Shown: piece after piece, positions 25,646 through 37,160 of the stretch
How the letters are laid out: the number at the start of each line of letters is the position of its first letter
How positions within the stretch are numbered: the first letter of the stretch is position 1
Assembly (NCBI GenBank): GCA_015478945.1
Contig: JABUQX010041909.1
Span: 1 to 46,466, forward strand
DNA: 46,466 nucleotides
Source: Trachelipus rathkii
Lineage: Eukaryota > Arthropoda > Malacostraca > Isopoda > Trachelipodidae
Direction: 5' to 3'
Translations under genes and position numbers: made by a program
Notes under the pieces: model-generated
Databases searched by the model: none
Told to the model about the DNA's origin: nothing
The model's input: only the letters and a program-made list of their open reading frames with translations

Positions 25646-26505
25646 AGCCTTGAACACAGAAAACATTAGCTAAACGCTACACGAATCTAGTAGATAGAAC
25701 GAATGGTGTGTATACAGTGGTAAATTGGAAAGGTCTCCCGATAGTATAATGAGAAGTTGAGTTATTATTTGAAAAAATGCCGCGTGAATATGGTATCAGT
25801 GTATGCGGTATTTGTTATATATAATCTTATACCGTTCTGTAGTTAATAACTTTGTTTAATTTAGTTATTCACTCTTCTGAGTGGGTCATAAGGGAGGAAG
25901 TATTAGCTTATCGAATTAGATGTATGTAGTGTTTATAGATTGAGGCTAGAATTAGGATCAGTTATCAAGATAGCATCTCTACCATCCTGAGCTCTGTACT
26001 CGCAGTGAATGAGATAATAGAGAGTGGATAGAGGTCCCCTGAGTGACCTATTATCTGTCCATTACTTTTTCACTGCTCGGAGGCTAGATGTGTGTTATTG
26101 TGTGTATAAGATCTGTTATATATGAGAACCGTAGTATGCTGTTAATGAAGCGCACTATTATACGATGTGTTATAAGATATTTAGAATGGTTTCGTGTTAA
26201 AACGGATATACGTATAAGGCGAGATGATGAGTTTTCGCAAAGTCAAATGCTATGAGCTAAAAATTTAGTGCTATATCGGGAGGTGCAGAGATAGAATGTG
26301 GAGAGAGAGTCCTTCATGTTAATTCGAACTCACTAATATAGAATTCGAGTGTAAGTGAGCCATGAGATAATCGAAAGTACAGCTAGATGCTACAATATGA
26401 TATCCTTAAAGTGAGTGATGATTATCTATTGGTACTTGAGAATAGGCAAGGAGGAAACGGATGTCATTCGCAGATCTAGCTTAAGGAAATGTTACTGTGG
26501 ATGTT

Positions 26506-26525
26506 GGTGGGGTAGGGGGAGTGGG
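26506..26525 (+). other. G-run cluster
   Basis: G runs of 2, 4, 5 and 3 separated by T, TA and AGT. It fits a two-layer quadruplex, or a three-layer one only with a bulge. Confidence 0.5.
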
Positions 26526-26640
26526 AGATAAGTATAAAAATCTATCAGAAGGTGAACAGGTGTGTGTGCACAGGAGATTCTATAAAATCTTATGAATTGA
26601 GTACAAGTTGATTGTATTTATTCTCAACATAGCATTGATA

Positions 26641-27430
26641 AAAATTTAAAATATAATCTGTAATTCCCTCCCTAAATCCAATTTTAGATATATTAAAAAA
26701 GAATATACAACCAAGATTGCTGATATACACTATATTCGCTTCACGTATACGTTGTATAAGGTATTATCATAATCTGTTATTACATTATATATATATATAT
26801 TATATATATATAATATATAATATATATATCATTCATCTTAAAATATTATTACAGCTTTGGTTAAAAATGAAAAATTGAATGATCGTATCATATATCTAAT
26901 TAAAGAAGGTCGACATACTCGATGGACTTAAATTCATATTAAATTATGTGAGTTGATTATAAATCTATATACGATATTTACTCAAGTATACTATAAAACA
27001 TGGGGTTTATATCATAGAGTATAATGAGTTATATCAAAGGAGTGTGCTTAGATGCAGCAATTGCTAATCAGCATGAGATTATGGTTTTTTTAACTGTGAA
27101 GGGTATGTGTGAAAGACTATTGAGAATCCTTGTATTATACGTATACTATATGAGCCTATGAGAGCGCACACAAAGAATGGATAGTCCAGACTTGAGAGAG
27201 TCTTTGAAATATGTGTGTTAAGGCTGTAAGATATATAAGGGATCATGAGAGAAAAAAATTGGAGTGGAATTGTAGCATGCATGCTTAGGTAGACTGTTGC
27301 TGCTTGGGAAATTTAGTAAGAAGATATTTCTAAATAGACGAGCTAATATTAACACTAGTATATGAGTAAATAGAATAAATAATAAAGTAGTCTGAATTTA
27401 GTGTGAGTTCAATGAAACTTGGAGACATGG
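26641..27430. other. AT-rich spacer without genes
   Basis: This stretch holds an imperfect TA microsatellite at 26785-26829 (TATATATA broken by TTA and AAT). The minus-strand 67-codon frame at 27079-27282 has no recognisable features. Nothing else is supported. Confidence 0.6.
26785..26829. repeat. Imperfect TA microsatellite
   Basis: About 45 bp of alternating T and A with a few phase shifts. Confidence 0.9.
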
Positions 27431-28150
27431 ACTGAGTGATTATAAGATACGCACTCTCAGGATAAACGCGCTGATCTGTAATTCACGTTGCTGAGAGTGA
27501 CATCGGAAAATGGGAAGGAAAAGTTGTTGAAATGACGATGGAGACCTCGTGATATTCCTAAGCACGAATTCGATCCGGAAGTCCATTTATAATGGGATTT
27601 AGCACCAATCTTGAAAAATAAGGTGGGCTTCGTTTAGTCGATTTATTCCTAGAATATATTATTTTAATAAAACTTTTGATATATGTTGTGACATTGTGCG
27701 CATCTGTGTTGAGTAGTGGTGATTGGAGAGTTTTGTTTTGGGTTTTAATATGTAATATTTGCGCAGGGGGTTGATGATAATTTATCCTCCCACTTGTCGA
27801 ACCGTGAAATAATATCGAGTGTGTGTTAGACGATATCGCTATGTCGTCCACTCACGATTGTTTATCGTGAAGCCATCAAGGCCGTGGCAATTAATTCCCT
27901 CGATGTGAGCGGACAGAAATTAAACCTCACTTGGTTGATATTTTTTAGCGTTCTACCTATAGGGATACCGAGTAAATCAAGAGGGAGAGTGTTTATCTTA
28001 TTTTAACATTGTGAGATATCATTTATGTACTATTACATTACTTAATTGATTTCTTATACAGGGGTATCTTGACTATCGCCAACACGACGTATCTGAGCTT
28101 GCAAAGAGACAGGGATGGGCGGAAGAGACCAATGCGTTAAGAAATGTGTA
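27431..28150. other. Less AT-rich island with possible exon fragments
   Basis: G plus C is visibly higher than on either side and stops are sparser in several frames. Plus-strand pieces with balanced residue use include one at about 27478-27548 (VAESDIGKWEGKVVEM), one at about 27831-28003 (REAIKAVAINSLDVSG), and one at about 28050-28154 (YRQHDVSELAKRQGWAEE). The last follows TTATACAG, which resembles a splice acceptor. The pieces lie in different frames and are stopped between, so they would need introns or error correction to join. The antisense strand also has a 97-codon frame at 27558-27851. No family is recognised. Confidence 0.3.
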
Positions 28151-28660
28151 TTGAGGTATATTTGTATTGTGAAACTTGATTTAATTTTCTGAGGATTTTC
28201 TATATTACATGAGTGAGTATTATTATAATAGTGTAAATGTAAAAAATGTTAATTTTTTTATAAGTTATATACCAAAAAAAAGAATAATTTTATTATGTAT
28301 GATTAGATCTTTGATGGACAATTAAATTTATTTCTTAATAAGATAATATAAAAGTTAAAAATTAAAAGTTTTAAAAAATTATAAAATGATTTTATTATAT
28401 AAGAAAATTAGGGACTCACCAATTCTCAAAATTTTTAGAAAATTAATGACTTTTTTAAAAAAAAGTATTTTTAAATACAGAGATAAGTGAAGAATATACA
28501 TATATCAGATAAAATAAAATAAAAAAGTTTTTTTTTGTATATTTTTAAGAAATGTGCCAAAATATTTGAAATGTTCCAAAATTTTTGCACAACTATTTGG
28601 GAAAAATAAAGTATGCAAAGAAGAAGAAATATGTTTGAATCTAAAACATCCACCTGCTTG
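28151..28660. other. AT-rich homopolymer-rich spacer
   Basis: Many A and T runs of six to nine. The 60-codon minus-strand frame at 28471-28653 is rich in Phe, Leu and Ile, as any frame in such sequence would be. Nothing functional is supported. Confidence 0.6.
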
Positions 28661-31600
28661 AATAATCCTTGTTAGTTACTATTTAACTGTGCGTGTGTGG
28701 TGTTATCACAATGTTAAGAACAGGTATTCGTGCTGAGAGGTTCTCTTTTGTTGATAGTTTTCTATATGATAATGCTGATCTCTTGTTATTTATTATCTCC
28801 GCGGTTATTTAAAGAGTGTGTGATTAGGTTAATCCAGGTCGTTGTACCATTCTAATAATATTATTCATACTGTGTCAATGTACTGCAATGTTTGTACTGT
28901 ATTATTTAAAAGTTCGCCTCTGTACACACCATCTCGTTACGATTTAGCAAATATATTTGTTGAGGTTAAAGGCTTATCGCTCAATGGTATTGTCTTTGTG
29001 ACGTCGTAGCTAAGAGCAGAGGAACCTAGCAGAAAATATATAATTTGTTTTTAATAGACTAATAATAATAATCTTTGTATAAAATAGTAACGGCGATGAG
29101 ATAATGTAATAACGAAAGCTAATTCTTTATTGGTTATGATGAAAGAGAGAGTTTTGGTAGTAAAAGGGATTTTAAAATCAAGTGTTTTATAGCTATTAAT
29201 TGTGCATAGAATTAGTCTGTTACATATGAATGAGAGAATGTTACTCAAAGCAAATTAGATGAAGTATTACAATTATTAGGCATTTGTCAGCTATCACAGT
29301 TTAGAAAAATGAACCACAATATTGCTCTCAGAAAGTAGATTATTTTGTGTGTCTGTGCTATATTCATCTATGACATGATATCTATGATCCCTTAGAAATT
29401 TGTTGTTGATATTTCGCTGCTCTTTTATTTAGATTGTGAAGAGAATGAATTTGTTATAGATAAAGTGTAGGCATTATTTTACCTTTGGTTCAGTTATATG
29501 TTTTTTAAGGTTTAGTTGTTATGTATATATTTTTTGTCACTATATAGTTTGTCGTGTATTATCTCAACTTGAGAAGTAAAAATACAGAGAAGTGAGTCAT
29601 TGATATGTTATCTTACGAGATCAACAATTATAAATGCTCATTAATGTGAGAAAAATAAGAAGGAAGAGTGATAAAGAACTATTAAACATTAATTTTTTTT
29701 AATGAATAGTAACTTATAAGCTAGCATATATTAATGAAGTAAAATCATAATACATGTTTTAGTTTCAAATATGATTGCAGATGATTTAAAGGTGTTTTGA
29801 TATAATATCAATAAAATATTATTGACCGGAGTAAAATGTTAGTTTAATTGACACATGCTCATGCACACTGATTTTTTAATATGGTATTGTTACTTAAAAA
29901 CAGTTTCATAGTATATTAATGGTATATGTATAATCTTTATATTTAATTATATATAATATAATATATTTGGGTATTATACGTATTAGCTAAATGCAATATA
30001 GTTATCATTAGTAATGAATATTATAATTAGTAATTTAAGTGAGTAAAAGCAATAAATTAGTGTTATATTATAGCATATTTAGTTACTATGTTAATATATA
30101 ATTATAGTTAAATATAAATTAAATGTAATTAATGTTAAAACATGCATGGAATTGATTATTATAGAATAAAAAAGATGTGAATTAAGGATTAATCGAATTA
30201 ATTGTTCAAATATTAAGTTACTTATATATATTATGAGAATTATCCTTATAAATATGAATTTGTTGAGAGACTCATCTAAACAGGTAAATATGTTATAGTT
30301 TATTATTTTTATAGTTATTAAATTGTATAATTTAGTAGTAATATATATATATATATATAATATATATTTGTGAGTTATATATATAGTGTAATAGTATATA
30401 CATTATTATAAATAATATTATTTATATAGTTATCTAAGTATAGTTATGATAAATTCTATATTATTGATTGATGAGTAGGTATATATAAAAACTTTGTTAC
30501 GTATAGCATAAGAGCTCTTCTTCTATAATTATCACATTATATAATTAGAATGTGTTAGCTATATATGAAATATATATATATTTATATTATTGAGTTATAA
30601 CTTATGTATACTAAATTAGTAGTATTGTATTAATAAAATGACAAATGGTATAATGTTATTTTAAGAGATGCTGTAATTTTTAAAAAAAAGTTAATACGTA
30701 CATATAGGGTTACTGTATATATTAATAGAGTGAGTTTTGACGATAGATGCTGTACTTTTAACTGATAATAAGTAATTGTCATGAGAAACTTTTATATAAA
30801 TTTAGCTATACCTGAGTTTATTATCGTTAGCGTAAGTTATATCCGTAATATGAGTATTTATCGTATATGTAATATACATATTATTAATATATAACTGTGA
30901 AAGTATATAATTTATAATATGTAATATGTTATTACTTTATATTGATTTAGATTAAAACTTTTATACGTATAGACAATATTAATATCTATGTACAATATGA
31001 ATGTGAGCATACATATGACGATTTGAAGGTTATAATAGGTAATATTAATGAGTATTAATGATACAATTTAATACAATGTTATCGCGTAGCTTAGTATATT
31101 CTAACATAATATATGGGTTATAGACTTGTCCCCCGTTAGCAGGTTTTAACAGAGATGATAAATTTTTATATACATTTCGATAATATTGAACACACTTCAA
31201 TAATTTACGCGAATAAAATACACAAAATTGTGAAATATCAATAATTAGATTAGTTTTGATCTATATTAAATTTAATAGACATGCATTTGGAATAGAAGTG
31301 TTGAAGTAATCGCACTAGTAATTGTTTAAAACAATTAGAGATGTAAAATAATATAAAATGGATATGTTAATATAGCCGAGCTTTGTCGCGAGTTGACATG
31401 TTTCAGCGATCATAAAATGGTAGATAGGACTGTAGAGTATATGATTCTGTGATACAAAATAATGGTCACTAGTAATGTGAGTAAGATTTTGTTTAATATG
31501 AAGTCTTACACTATGTTTATTTCATTGATGACGAGTAATTTGGTCAACATTGGTCCTTAGGTCTTGTATAGGACAGTTCTAGTAGTGCATATTAAAGTGA

Positions 31601-32280
31601 ATGATTTTTCGCTGTGATTTCAAGCTCTATTGTCTAAGTAGAGTTATATTTGCTGTAAAAACTCATGCTATTCATTGCTCATTTCAAAGCTATTTTATCC
31701 TCTGATAGAGTCAAGATGTGATAATAATAAAACTTATTTGTAGTGAGATGTGTAATGATTTTACTTCCTCAAAAGATGAATATTTAACTTATGATGAATT
31801 ATATTTGACTTGAATTCCATTTGTGTCAACTAATTTATAGTATATATTCTAGAATCAATAGATCAAATTATCTTTCTGAGTATATGTAGATATACATTGT
31901 GAATATCAATATCTATAATTCATAGAGTTGGGGATTCCCGTGATTCTTTTCTGTTAAGCGTTATAATGGATTGGAGGTGAATAGTGTTGATAGGTGTTTT
32001 GTATATTTTGATAGTGATTATTATTGAATTTAGTATTTACTTGATGTAACAAGCGTTGTATTTTATTATGTGCATTTACCAAATTATTGTTATTTTTTTT
32101 CCGTCTAAGAGTGGCATGAAAAAGCGTAAAATTTTAGTAAATAGCCAAAAATATGATATTGAAAGCATTTTAAAAATTTAAAACGAAGATTAAAAGTGCC
32201 GTGTGTGAGCTTATGTTATTATAATCCCAAATTGATTTTAGAGAATCTAAATAGATTCACATAGAAAACTTATAGGGTAT
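28661..32280. other. AT-rich spacer, nothing recognisable
   Basis: Sequence grows more AT-rich from about 29650 and contains short TATA tracts (for example 30340-30370). Stops are dense in all frames. The only listed frame, 29051-29248 minus (65 codons), shows no motif. I see no repeat family shared with either satellite. Confidence 0.6.
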
Positions 32281-32420
32281 TCAATAGATCATAGGCGGAG
32301 GATTGGTGAGGCCACGAGGGGAGGGGGGGGTATGGTGCGTTAAGTGGAGAGGCTGGGGAATGCTAGTGGAGGTCGGGATGTGCTTGAGGAAAGGATGAGG
32401 GAGGTTTCGTGACATCTTCG
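32281..32420 (+). other. G-rich patch
   Basis: The plus strand carries GGGG at 32318-32321, an eight-G run at 32323-32330, GGGG at 32355-32358 and GGG at 32375-32377, with very little C. It is isolated in an AT-rich context, and sequence on both sides is about three-quarters A/T. It could fold as a quadruplex or be a base-calling artefact. Confidence 0.6.
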
Positions 32421-32870
32421 TGTGGTTGCTGACGATAAGGGAGTATATCTGTAGAAGCTTCAGTGCGTTGAGTGTCGTTTATGTTATATATGATCCATAT
32501 TATTACACTACTATATTAAATATTACGATAAAAAATTTGTTTGTGAGTGTTTTATAATTTATAAACTCTTATTATAAGAAAATGTTATATAAATTCGTAT
32601 TAAATTTAGTTTCTATTTAAATGTGTTATATATTTTTTATAATATAATATTAATTAATATCATACATTTCTGTTAAATTATATTTCTCTATATGTGAGGT
32701 AAATATTAGATATAAAAAAAATTTCTGTATACTTATATATATATTATATATATATATTATATACTATAATATTATAGTTTATTAATATTATTTTAAAATT
32801 TATTTATTAATATATATATATTTTTTATAATAATAATTTTAATATGATATATATACTATATAATATATTA
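32421..32870. other. AT-rich spacer with TA tracts
   Basis: From about 32640 it is nearly all A/T, with TATATATA strings around 32735-32765 and 32810-32860. No coding or RNA signal. Confidence 0.6.
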
Positions 32871-33200
32871 CCTTATCTGCTACAACCCAGACAACGGAGC
32901 TCATTACTTCAACTTAATTAAATTTTATGAGTCTAATATTTCATCAGATAAATTACTTTATAAACCGCTGTCACTTTTATGCGTTATTGCGATCTAGACC
33001 CTAATTATACATTTGGTACTGCTGTTCAGTATGATGTAGTAACCGGTTTTCCTATGTATGAGGCTAATCAACACTCATTTGAAAAGGATCCATTTTTATT
33101 AAAAGGAGAATCAACAACTCGATTGAGAGAAAAACGTCTAGAAATGTGTGAAGTTGATGTGGTGTATTACTCTCCGTGCGATTTTTGAAGGATATGCATG
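32871..33200 (+). other. Less AT-rich island with two offset protein-like frames
   Basis: An abrupt switch from pure A/T at 32870 to mixed sequence. One plus frame reads through CYNPDNGAHYFNLIKFYE and stops at TAG 32995-32997. A second plus frame opens at 32979 and runs to 33188. Both use a wide range of residues, so a single one-base indel near 32980-32995 could have split one coding segment. No domain is recognised. Confidence 0.35.
32979..33188 (+). CDS. Unrecognised 69-codon open frame, possible exon or gene fragment
   Basis: It begins with ATG (MRYCDLDPNYTFGTAVQYDV) and ends at TGA after YYSPCDF. Composition is mixed, with acidic, basic and aromatic residues and Cys at several places, which is unusual for accidental frames in this window. 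There is no signal peptide or membrane segment. The frame is open only from a TAA shortly upstream, and a neighbouring frame covers the sequence before it. I know no matching family. The first ATG may be internal to a longer exon. A 114-codon minus-strand frame (33064-33408) overlaps its 3' half and is probably its antisense shadow. Confidence 0.2.
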   Translation: MRYCDLDPNYTFGTAVQYDVVTGFPMYEANQHSFEKDPFLLKGESTTRLREKRLEMCEVDVVYYSPCDF

Positions 33201-33683
33201 TAATCACAATATTAAAAGTAATACTATATCTGAATGAAGATAACGCAGCGTAACACAAGATAGAGATTTCTTTATTAGTTATTAATCCATTATGCTTACT
33301 ACATACTTTCATAAATAAGTAATATTTACATACTATATATTTTTTTACTGTGGCAATATATTTATCGTAAATATATATTAACCTATTTAACAATTTTTTA
33401 TTGCACAATTCTACATCAGACCTAATTTTTAATCATTTATTATTAGTACCACTATACATACGGTATATATATATAGTTGGATTATGACGAAATATTAAAT
33501 TTATATAATTATATAAATATATCTATATTAACAGTATATATTTATATCACCACATTTAAGAGTACAATATATATATATATATATTCACTATATAGAATAT
33601 ATATATTGTAGGATTAACAATATATGCACCCTATATAATATAATATAGAGTGAGAGCGGTATAAGTAGTACCAGTAAATAATA

Positions 33684-33686
<3 letters not shown>

Positions 33687-33714
<28 letters not shown>
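33687..33714. repeat. AT dinucleotide microsatellite (14 units)
   Basis: Uninterrupted AT repeat of 28 bp. Confidence 0.95.
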
Positions 33715-33789
33715 CATAACTCATTAAGATTAAATAGATATATGACTAATGATATATATAAATAAATATATTTTATAGTATATCATAAA

Positions 33790-33792
<3 letters not shown>

Positions 33793-33822
<30 letters not shown>
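33793..33822. repeat. TA dinucleotide microsatellite (15 units)
   Basis: Uninterrupted TA repeat of 30 bp, about 80 bp after the previous one. Confidence 0.95.
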
Positions 33823-33826
<4 letters not shown>

Positions 33827-34690
33827 AAATCAAGAGTGAAGACAAATATCTTTATTTCGTTGTGTTATATATATATTGCGAGAGAAATATTTAAATTTAT
33901 TACAAATCTCTCTCAACTTTTTAACATCATAGTTATTTTATACTTTATATACTCACATAAAATAATATATATCACTTCTATAATATCTGACCTCCTTTCT
34001 TCTATATACACTTCTATAATAATCTCATTATCTGTGATTCTATTTTTCATATAAGTAGTAATGAGATAATCCCTATATTAAATAATCTAATATATATATT
34101 AAAATAGGGGAAATAAAGGTTATTTCGATTTTTAGACTAATAATATCGAGAGATCACAATATAAAGGGTATATAAACTAATATATATATATGAAGCTAAC
34201 AGACTAAAATTGTAACGATACAGAAATATTTATAATTAAACTCGTGAAATACTAGTACACCTAGTGACAGTTACCGAGAGAGCCATACAACTGAGTAATT
34301 TGTGGGTATCAACTTATACCTCATATTATTACTCTGAGTCATAAATCATCATTCTCTATTTCTTTCCTTCCGTTATTCACATTCCTTATCTTTCTTACAA
34401 GCTTCTAAAAGGTTTGGTCCTATGTATTATGAGAAACATGTGTGCACTATTTATTTATATATTCCTAGTTTGGACCCCTCCATGGTGAGTTGGTGAGTGT
34501 ACTAGATAAGATCAGTCTCACATATATATATATATAGAACTTATAAACTAATAATAATTACCTATTTTATCAAAAATAAAGAAATCTACAAGGCTCAGAT
34601 ACAATTACACTAATAGACCATCACATAAAATTATGTTTGTATTATTAGATGTATATCATATTAATTACTAATGAATTTAAATTAAACTAT

Positions 34691-35165
34691 CGCTCAATCG
34701 AACACCTGGACTCCAGAACCGTTTGGCCGATTAGCCAACTTTCTTCTTGAAAGTTCAGTATAATAATACACGGGCTGTCTCTTCATAAGGAAAAATTCAT
34801 CGACGTCCTCTCGAATCATCGCTTCTCAGTCGAGAATTCGTGCAGTCACTCTGTGTAAAGCCGTGAGAACGATGTTGTGTACTCATGTGTTGAAAGCTGG
34901 GGGATGGGTCTGGCACGTCCGAATTTCCAAAAGGGATCCTATGTATCAGAGACTAGTAGATTCGGTCTAAGCTGACAAGAGTATAAAGTCTACCACTCAT
35001 AGTTAGCAAGTGAGGACCGCCTCGCGCAGAATCATTTAGGAGCCGTATAGAGAGGAAGCTAACAGGCTAGTCTGCGATGGGTACGATAGTAATTGGAAAA
35101 AGATTATGGCTAGTAGAAGATCTCCGATTAGTAGTCACTGGAGCACTAATAAATCGATTCCACTC
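34691..35165. other. Less AT-rich island with open frames on both strands
   Basis: This is the longest mixed-composition block in the AT-rich half. A plus frame is open for about 71 codons, from about 34769 to the TAA near 34970, and includes CTHVLKAGGWVWHVRISKRD. A minus frame from ATG at 34819 to the stop at 34694 (41 codons) includes YYYTELSRRKLANRPNGSG. A further plus frame covers 35077-35262 (61 codons) but runs into A/T sequence. The frames overlap and cannot all be real. No domain, tRNA or rRNA is recognised; a fragment of an unidentified gene or mobile element is possible. Confidence 0.3.
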
Positions 35166-35199
35166 TCACTTATTTCAGAATTTAAATATTTATAATTAT

Positions 35200-36330
35200 T
35201 ATGTTAATATTAATCTAATTTTATTATTAATTATTTATTTATATATATATTATAATATATAGTATTATATTTATATATATTAAAAATGTGAGTATATATT
35301 TATTAGGAAGGAATTTTTACCATTTATGAAGTCTTAATTATGCACTATATAATATTTAATGATAAATAAATAATAATATATTATTTAATAATTATATATA
35401 TATTAATATAATATATATATATATTTAATTAATAGTATATATATAAAATAATATATATTAATATAATATATTATATTATATATTAATTAATATATATAAT
35501 ATATATATTATAAATATATATATATACATTTCTCATTACCTATATATATTAATAATTAATATATATTTATATATTATCTAATAGGTAAGCGATATTATAC
35601 TACTTCTATTATAATCATTATTATAATATATTAATTTTAAATATATATAATAATAATAATATATATATAAAGAATGACTTAATAATATTAATATTAATTA
35701 AAATATAAATAAATTAATATAAATATATTATATATATTAATATATATAGTATATATAGTAGTGTTATTTTAATATAATAATTAATATATATATAATATAT
35801 ATCGTAATTGAGGTAATTATTTTCTGTATTAATTAATATATTTATTACTATATACTATATAATAATATATATAATATATATATAATATATATAATATATA
35901 TATATATAAATTACATATAATATATATGTATTAGTTTATATTATATATATAATATAATATATTATATTATATATATATATATATATAAGATAATAAATAA
36001 TTATAATATATATTCATATATACTATAAGTATATATATTTTAATAATTTATATATATTAGTAAATTTGGAGTATATATAATAAAACTAAAATGATTGAAA
36101 GTGAATTGAAAAATTATTTAAATACTTTTAAATATATATGTAATATAATAGTATCACTTATGTTTTATGGCACTACTTATCTTTTATTTAAACTAATTTG
36201 TTTTTAATTATATTAAATATTTATTATATGAGGTGAATTTTATAATATAAATACACTAAAAAGATTTTATTAATTTATATATGTTGATTAATTTATATAT
36301 AATTATTAATAATATATATTATCAATACGT
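35200..36330. repeat. Extreme A/T tract
   Basis: Mostly TATATA, TTAATA and ATAATA strings, with whole lines (for example 35401-35520) holding at most one or two G or C. It has no reading-frame meaning. Such tracts melt and cruciform easily and are difficult to sequence. A matrix-attachment or replication role is possible but unsupported. Confidence 0.85.
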
Positions 36331-36475
36331 GTTGAATGTTGGTGTTAGTATTATGTGTGTTGAGTGTTGAGTATGTGTGTGTGTGTGTGATGTGTGTGTG
36401 TTGTTTGATTTGTGTGTGTGTTATGTTAGTTAGTTATGTGGTTAGTGTGTTGTGATAGTGTTAGTAGTGTTATTG
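36329..36475 (+). repeat. C-free TG-rich low-complexity tract
   Basis: 147 nt without a single C on the plus strand, made of TG repeats, TGTTAG and TTGAG words. Its pure core is eight TG units at 36374-36389. It directly follows the extreme A/T tract. TG repeats can adopt Z-DNA, but the irregular outer part could be base-calling noise. Confidence 0.85.
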
Positions 36476-36940
36476 CGTATTGCGCCAAAGAAAAAGAGTA
36501 TAAAAAGGTTATAATATAAATTAAACAGTGTTTTTGCAAAATAGAAAGATTGATTTAATTTACGGAAAACTGATGCATTATGAGTTATTAGTTTATAGAG
36601 ATAACGTAATTAATAATTAAAGTTTATAATATTATTTGTTTGTCCTACTATACTAAATACTAAATATGATAATATATGAATTATTATGTTCTAAATTTAA
36701 TATAGCTTTCCTACTCTTTAATAACATAATATAATAATTTGTAAATGAATATTATTTTATATATATTTTCATTAAATCTTTTGCATTATATAATATATAT
36801 ATTCATTAAATGTGAAAATATTATTTATATTAAATAATATAAAGCGATTGACACTTTTAAAATCTATTATTAGTTAGTATGTAAATATAACTTTATCTTA
36901 TAAAATTAATTGAGTACTTGAAGTATAATACACATTAAAC
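36476..36940. other. AT-rich spacer, nothing recognisable
   Basis: AT-rich sequence with dense stops in every frame. No repeat or RNA signal seen. Confidence 0.6.
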
Positions 36941-37160
36941 CAAGGGTTGGATTAGTAAGTAATACACTCCCAGGAGATTCAGTACGGTGAGGGGCCTGGA
37001 GGTAAGAGCCGGAGTCCTAGGGGAACTACCTACAAGGCCGTGAAAAGGGAGGGCTGGAAGTTTGAAACCGGAATAAGTTACGGTGAGTTCTGAGTACTGG
37101 TAATGAGTTCAGGATCAAAAATTCAGTGAGAGCTCATCCTATAAAATTTCAGAGCTGGTT
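36941..37160 (+). other. Small less AT-rich island
   Basis: G-rich plus strand with a short open frame of about 43 codons ending at TGA near 37090 that includes TTYKAVKREGWKFETGISYG. Two stops lie immediately upstream, and a GGTAAGAG donor-like sequence lies within it. It could be an exon fragment or chance. No family is recognised. Confidence 0.25.

Larger units (their letters stand above)
21717..26640. other. G-skewed, gene-less, non-repetitive stretch
   Basis: Unrelated to satellite A. The plus strand is strongly rich in G over C: 22501-22560 has 20 G and 6 C, and 24661-24720 has 18 G and 4 C. Frequent GAG, GTGAG and TGATAG words leave few open frames. The most protein-like frame is 25439-25645 (plus, 68 codons); the 24098-24482 frames overlap on both strands and look accidental. 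I see no tandem repeat, terminal inverted repeat or RNA gene here. Confidence 0.6.
33201..34690. other. AT-rich spacer with several TA microsatellites
   Basis: It contains TA/AT tracts at about 33567-33584, 33687-33714 and 33793-33822. The plus-strand 72-codon frame at 33836-34054 is Ile, Tyr and Ser rich and would look membrane-like, but this follows from base composition. No RNA gene is seen. Confidence 0.6.

Noticed and set aside
27558..27851. 97-codon minus frame
   Set aside because: No recognisable domain, and it competes with plus-strand fragments in the same island. Noted under that island, not called as a gene.
33064..33408. 114-codon minus frame, the longest ATG-started frame in the window
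   Set aside because: Its 3' part is antisense to the more protein-like frame at 32979-33188 and the rest is AT-driven (Ile, Tyr, Lys, Leu). No motif.
33836..34054. 72-codon membrane-like frame
   Set aside because: The hydrophobic residues follow from A/T-rich codons between TA microsatellites; there is no supporting context.
36941..37160. rRNA fragment
   Set aside because: A string like AGTACGGTGAGGGG recalls large-subunit rRNA, but the flanks do not continue the match.
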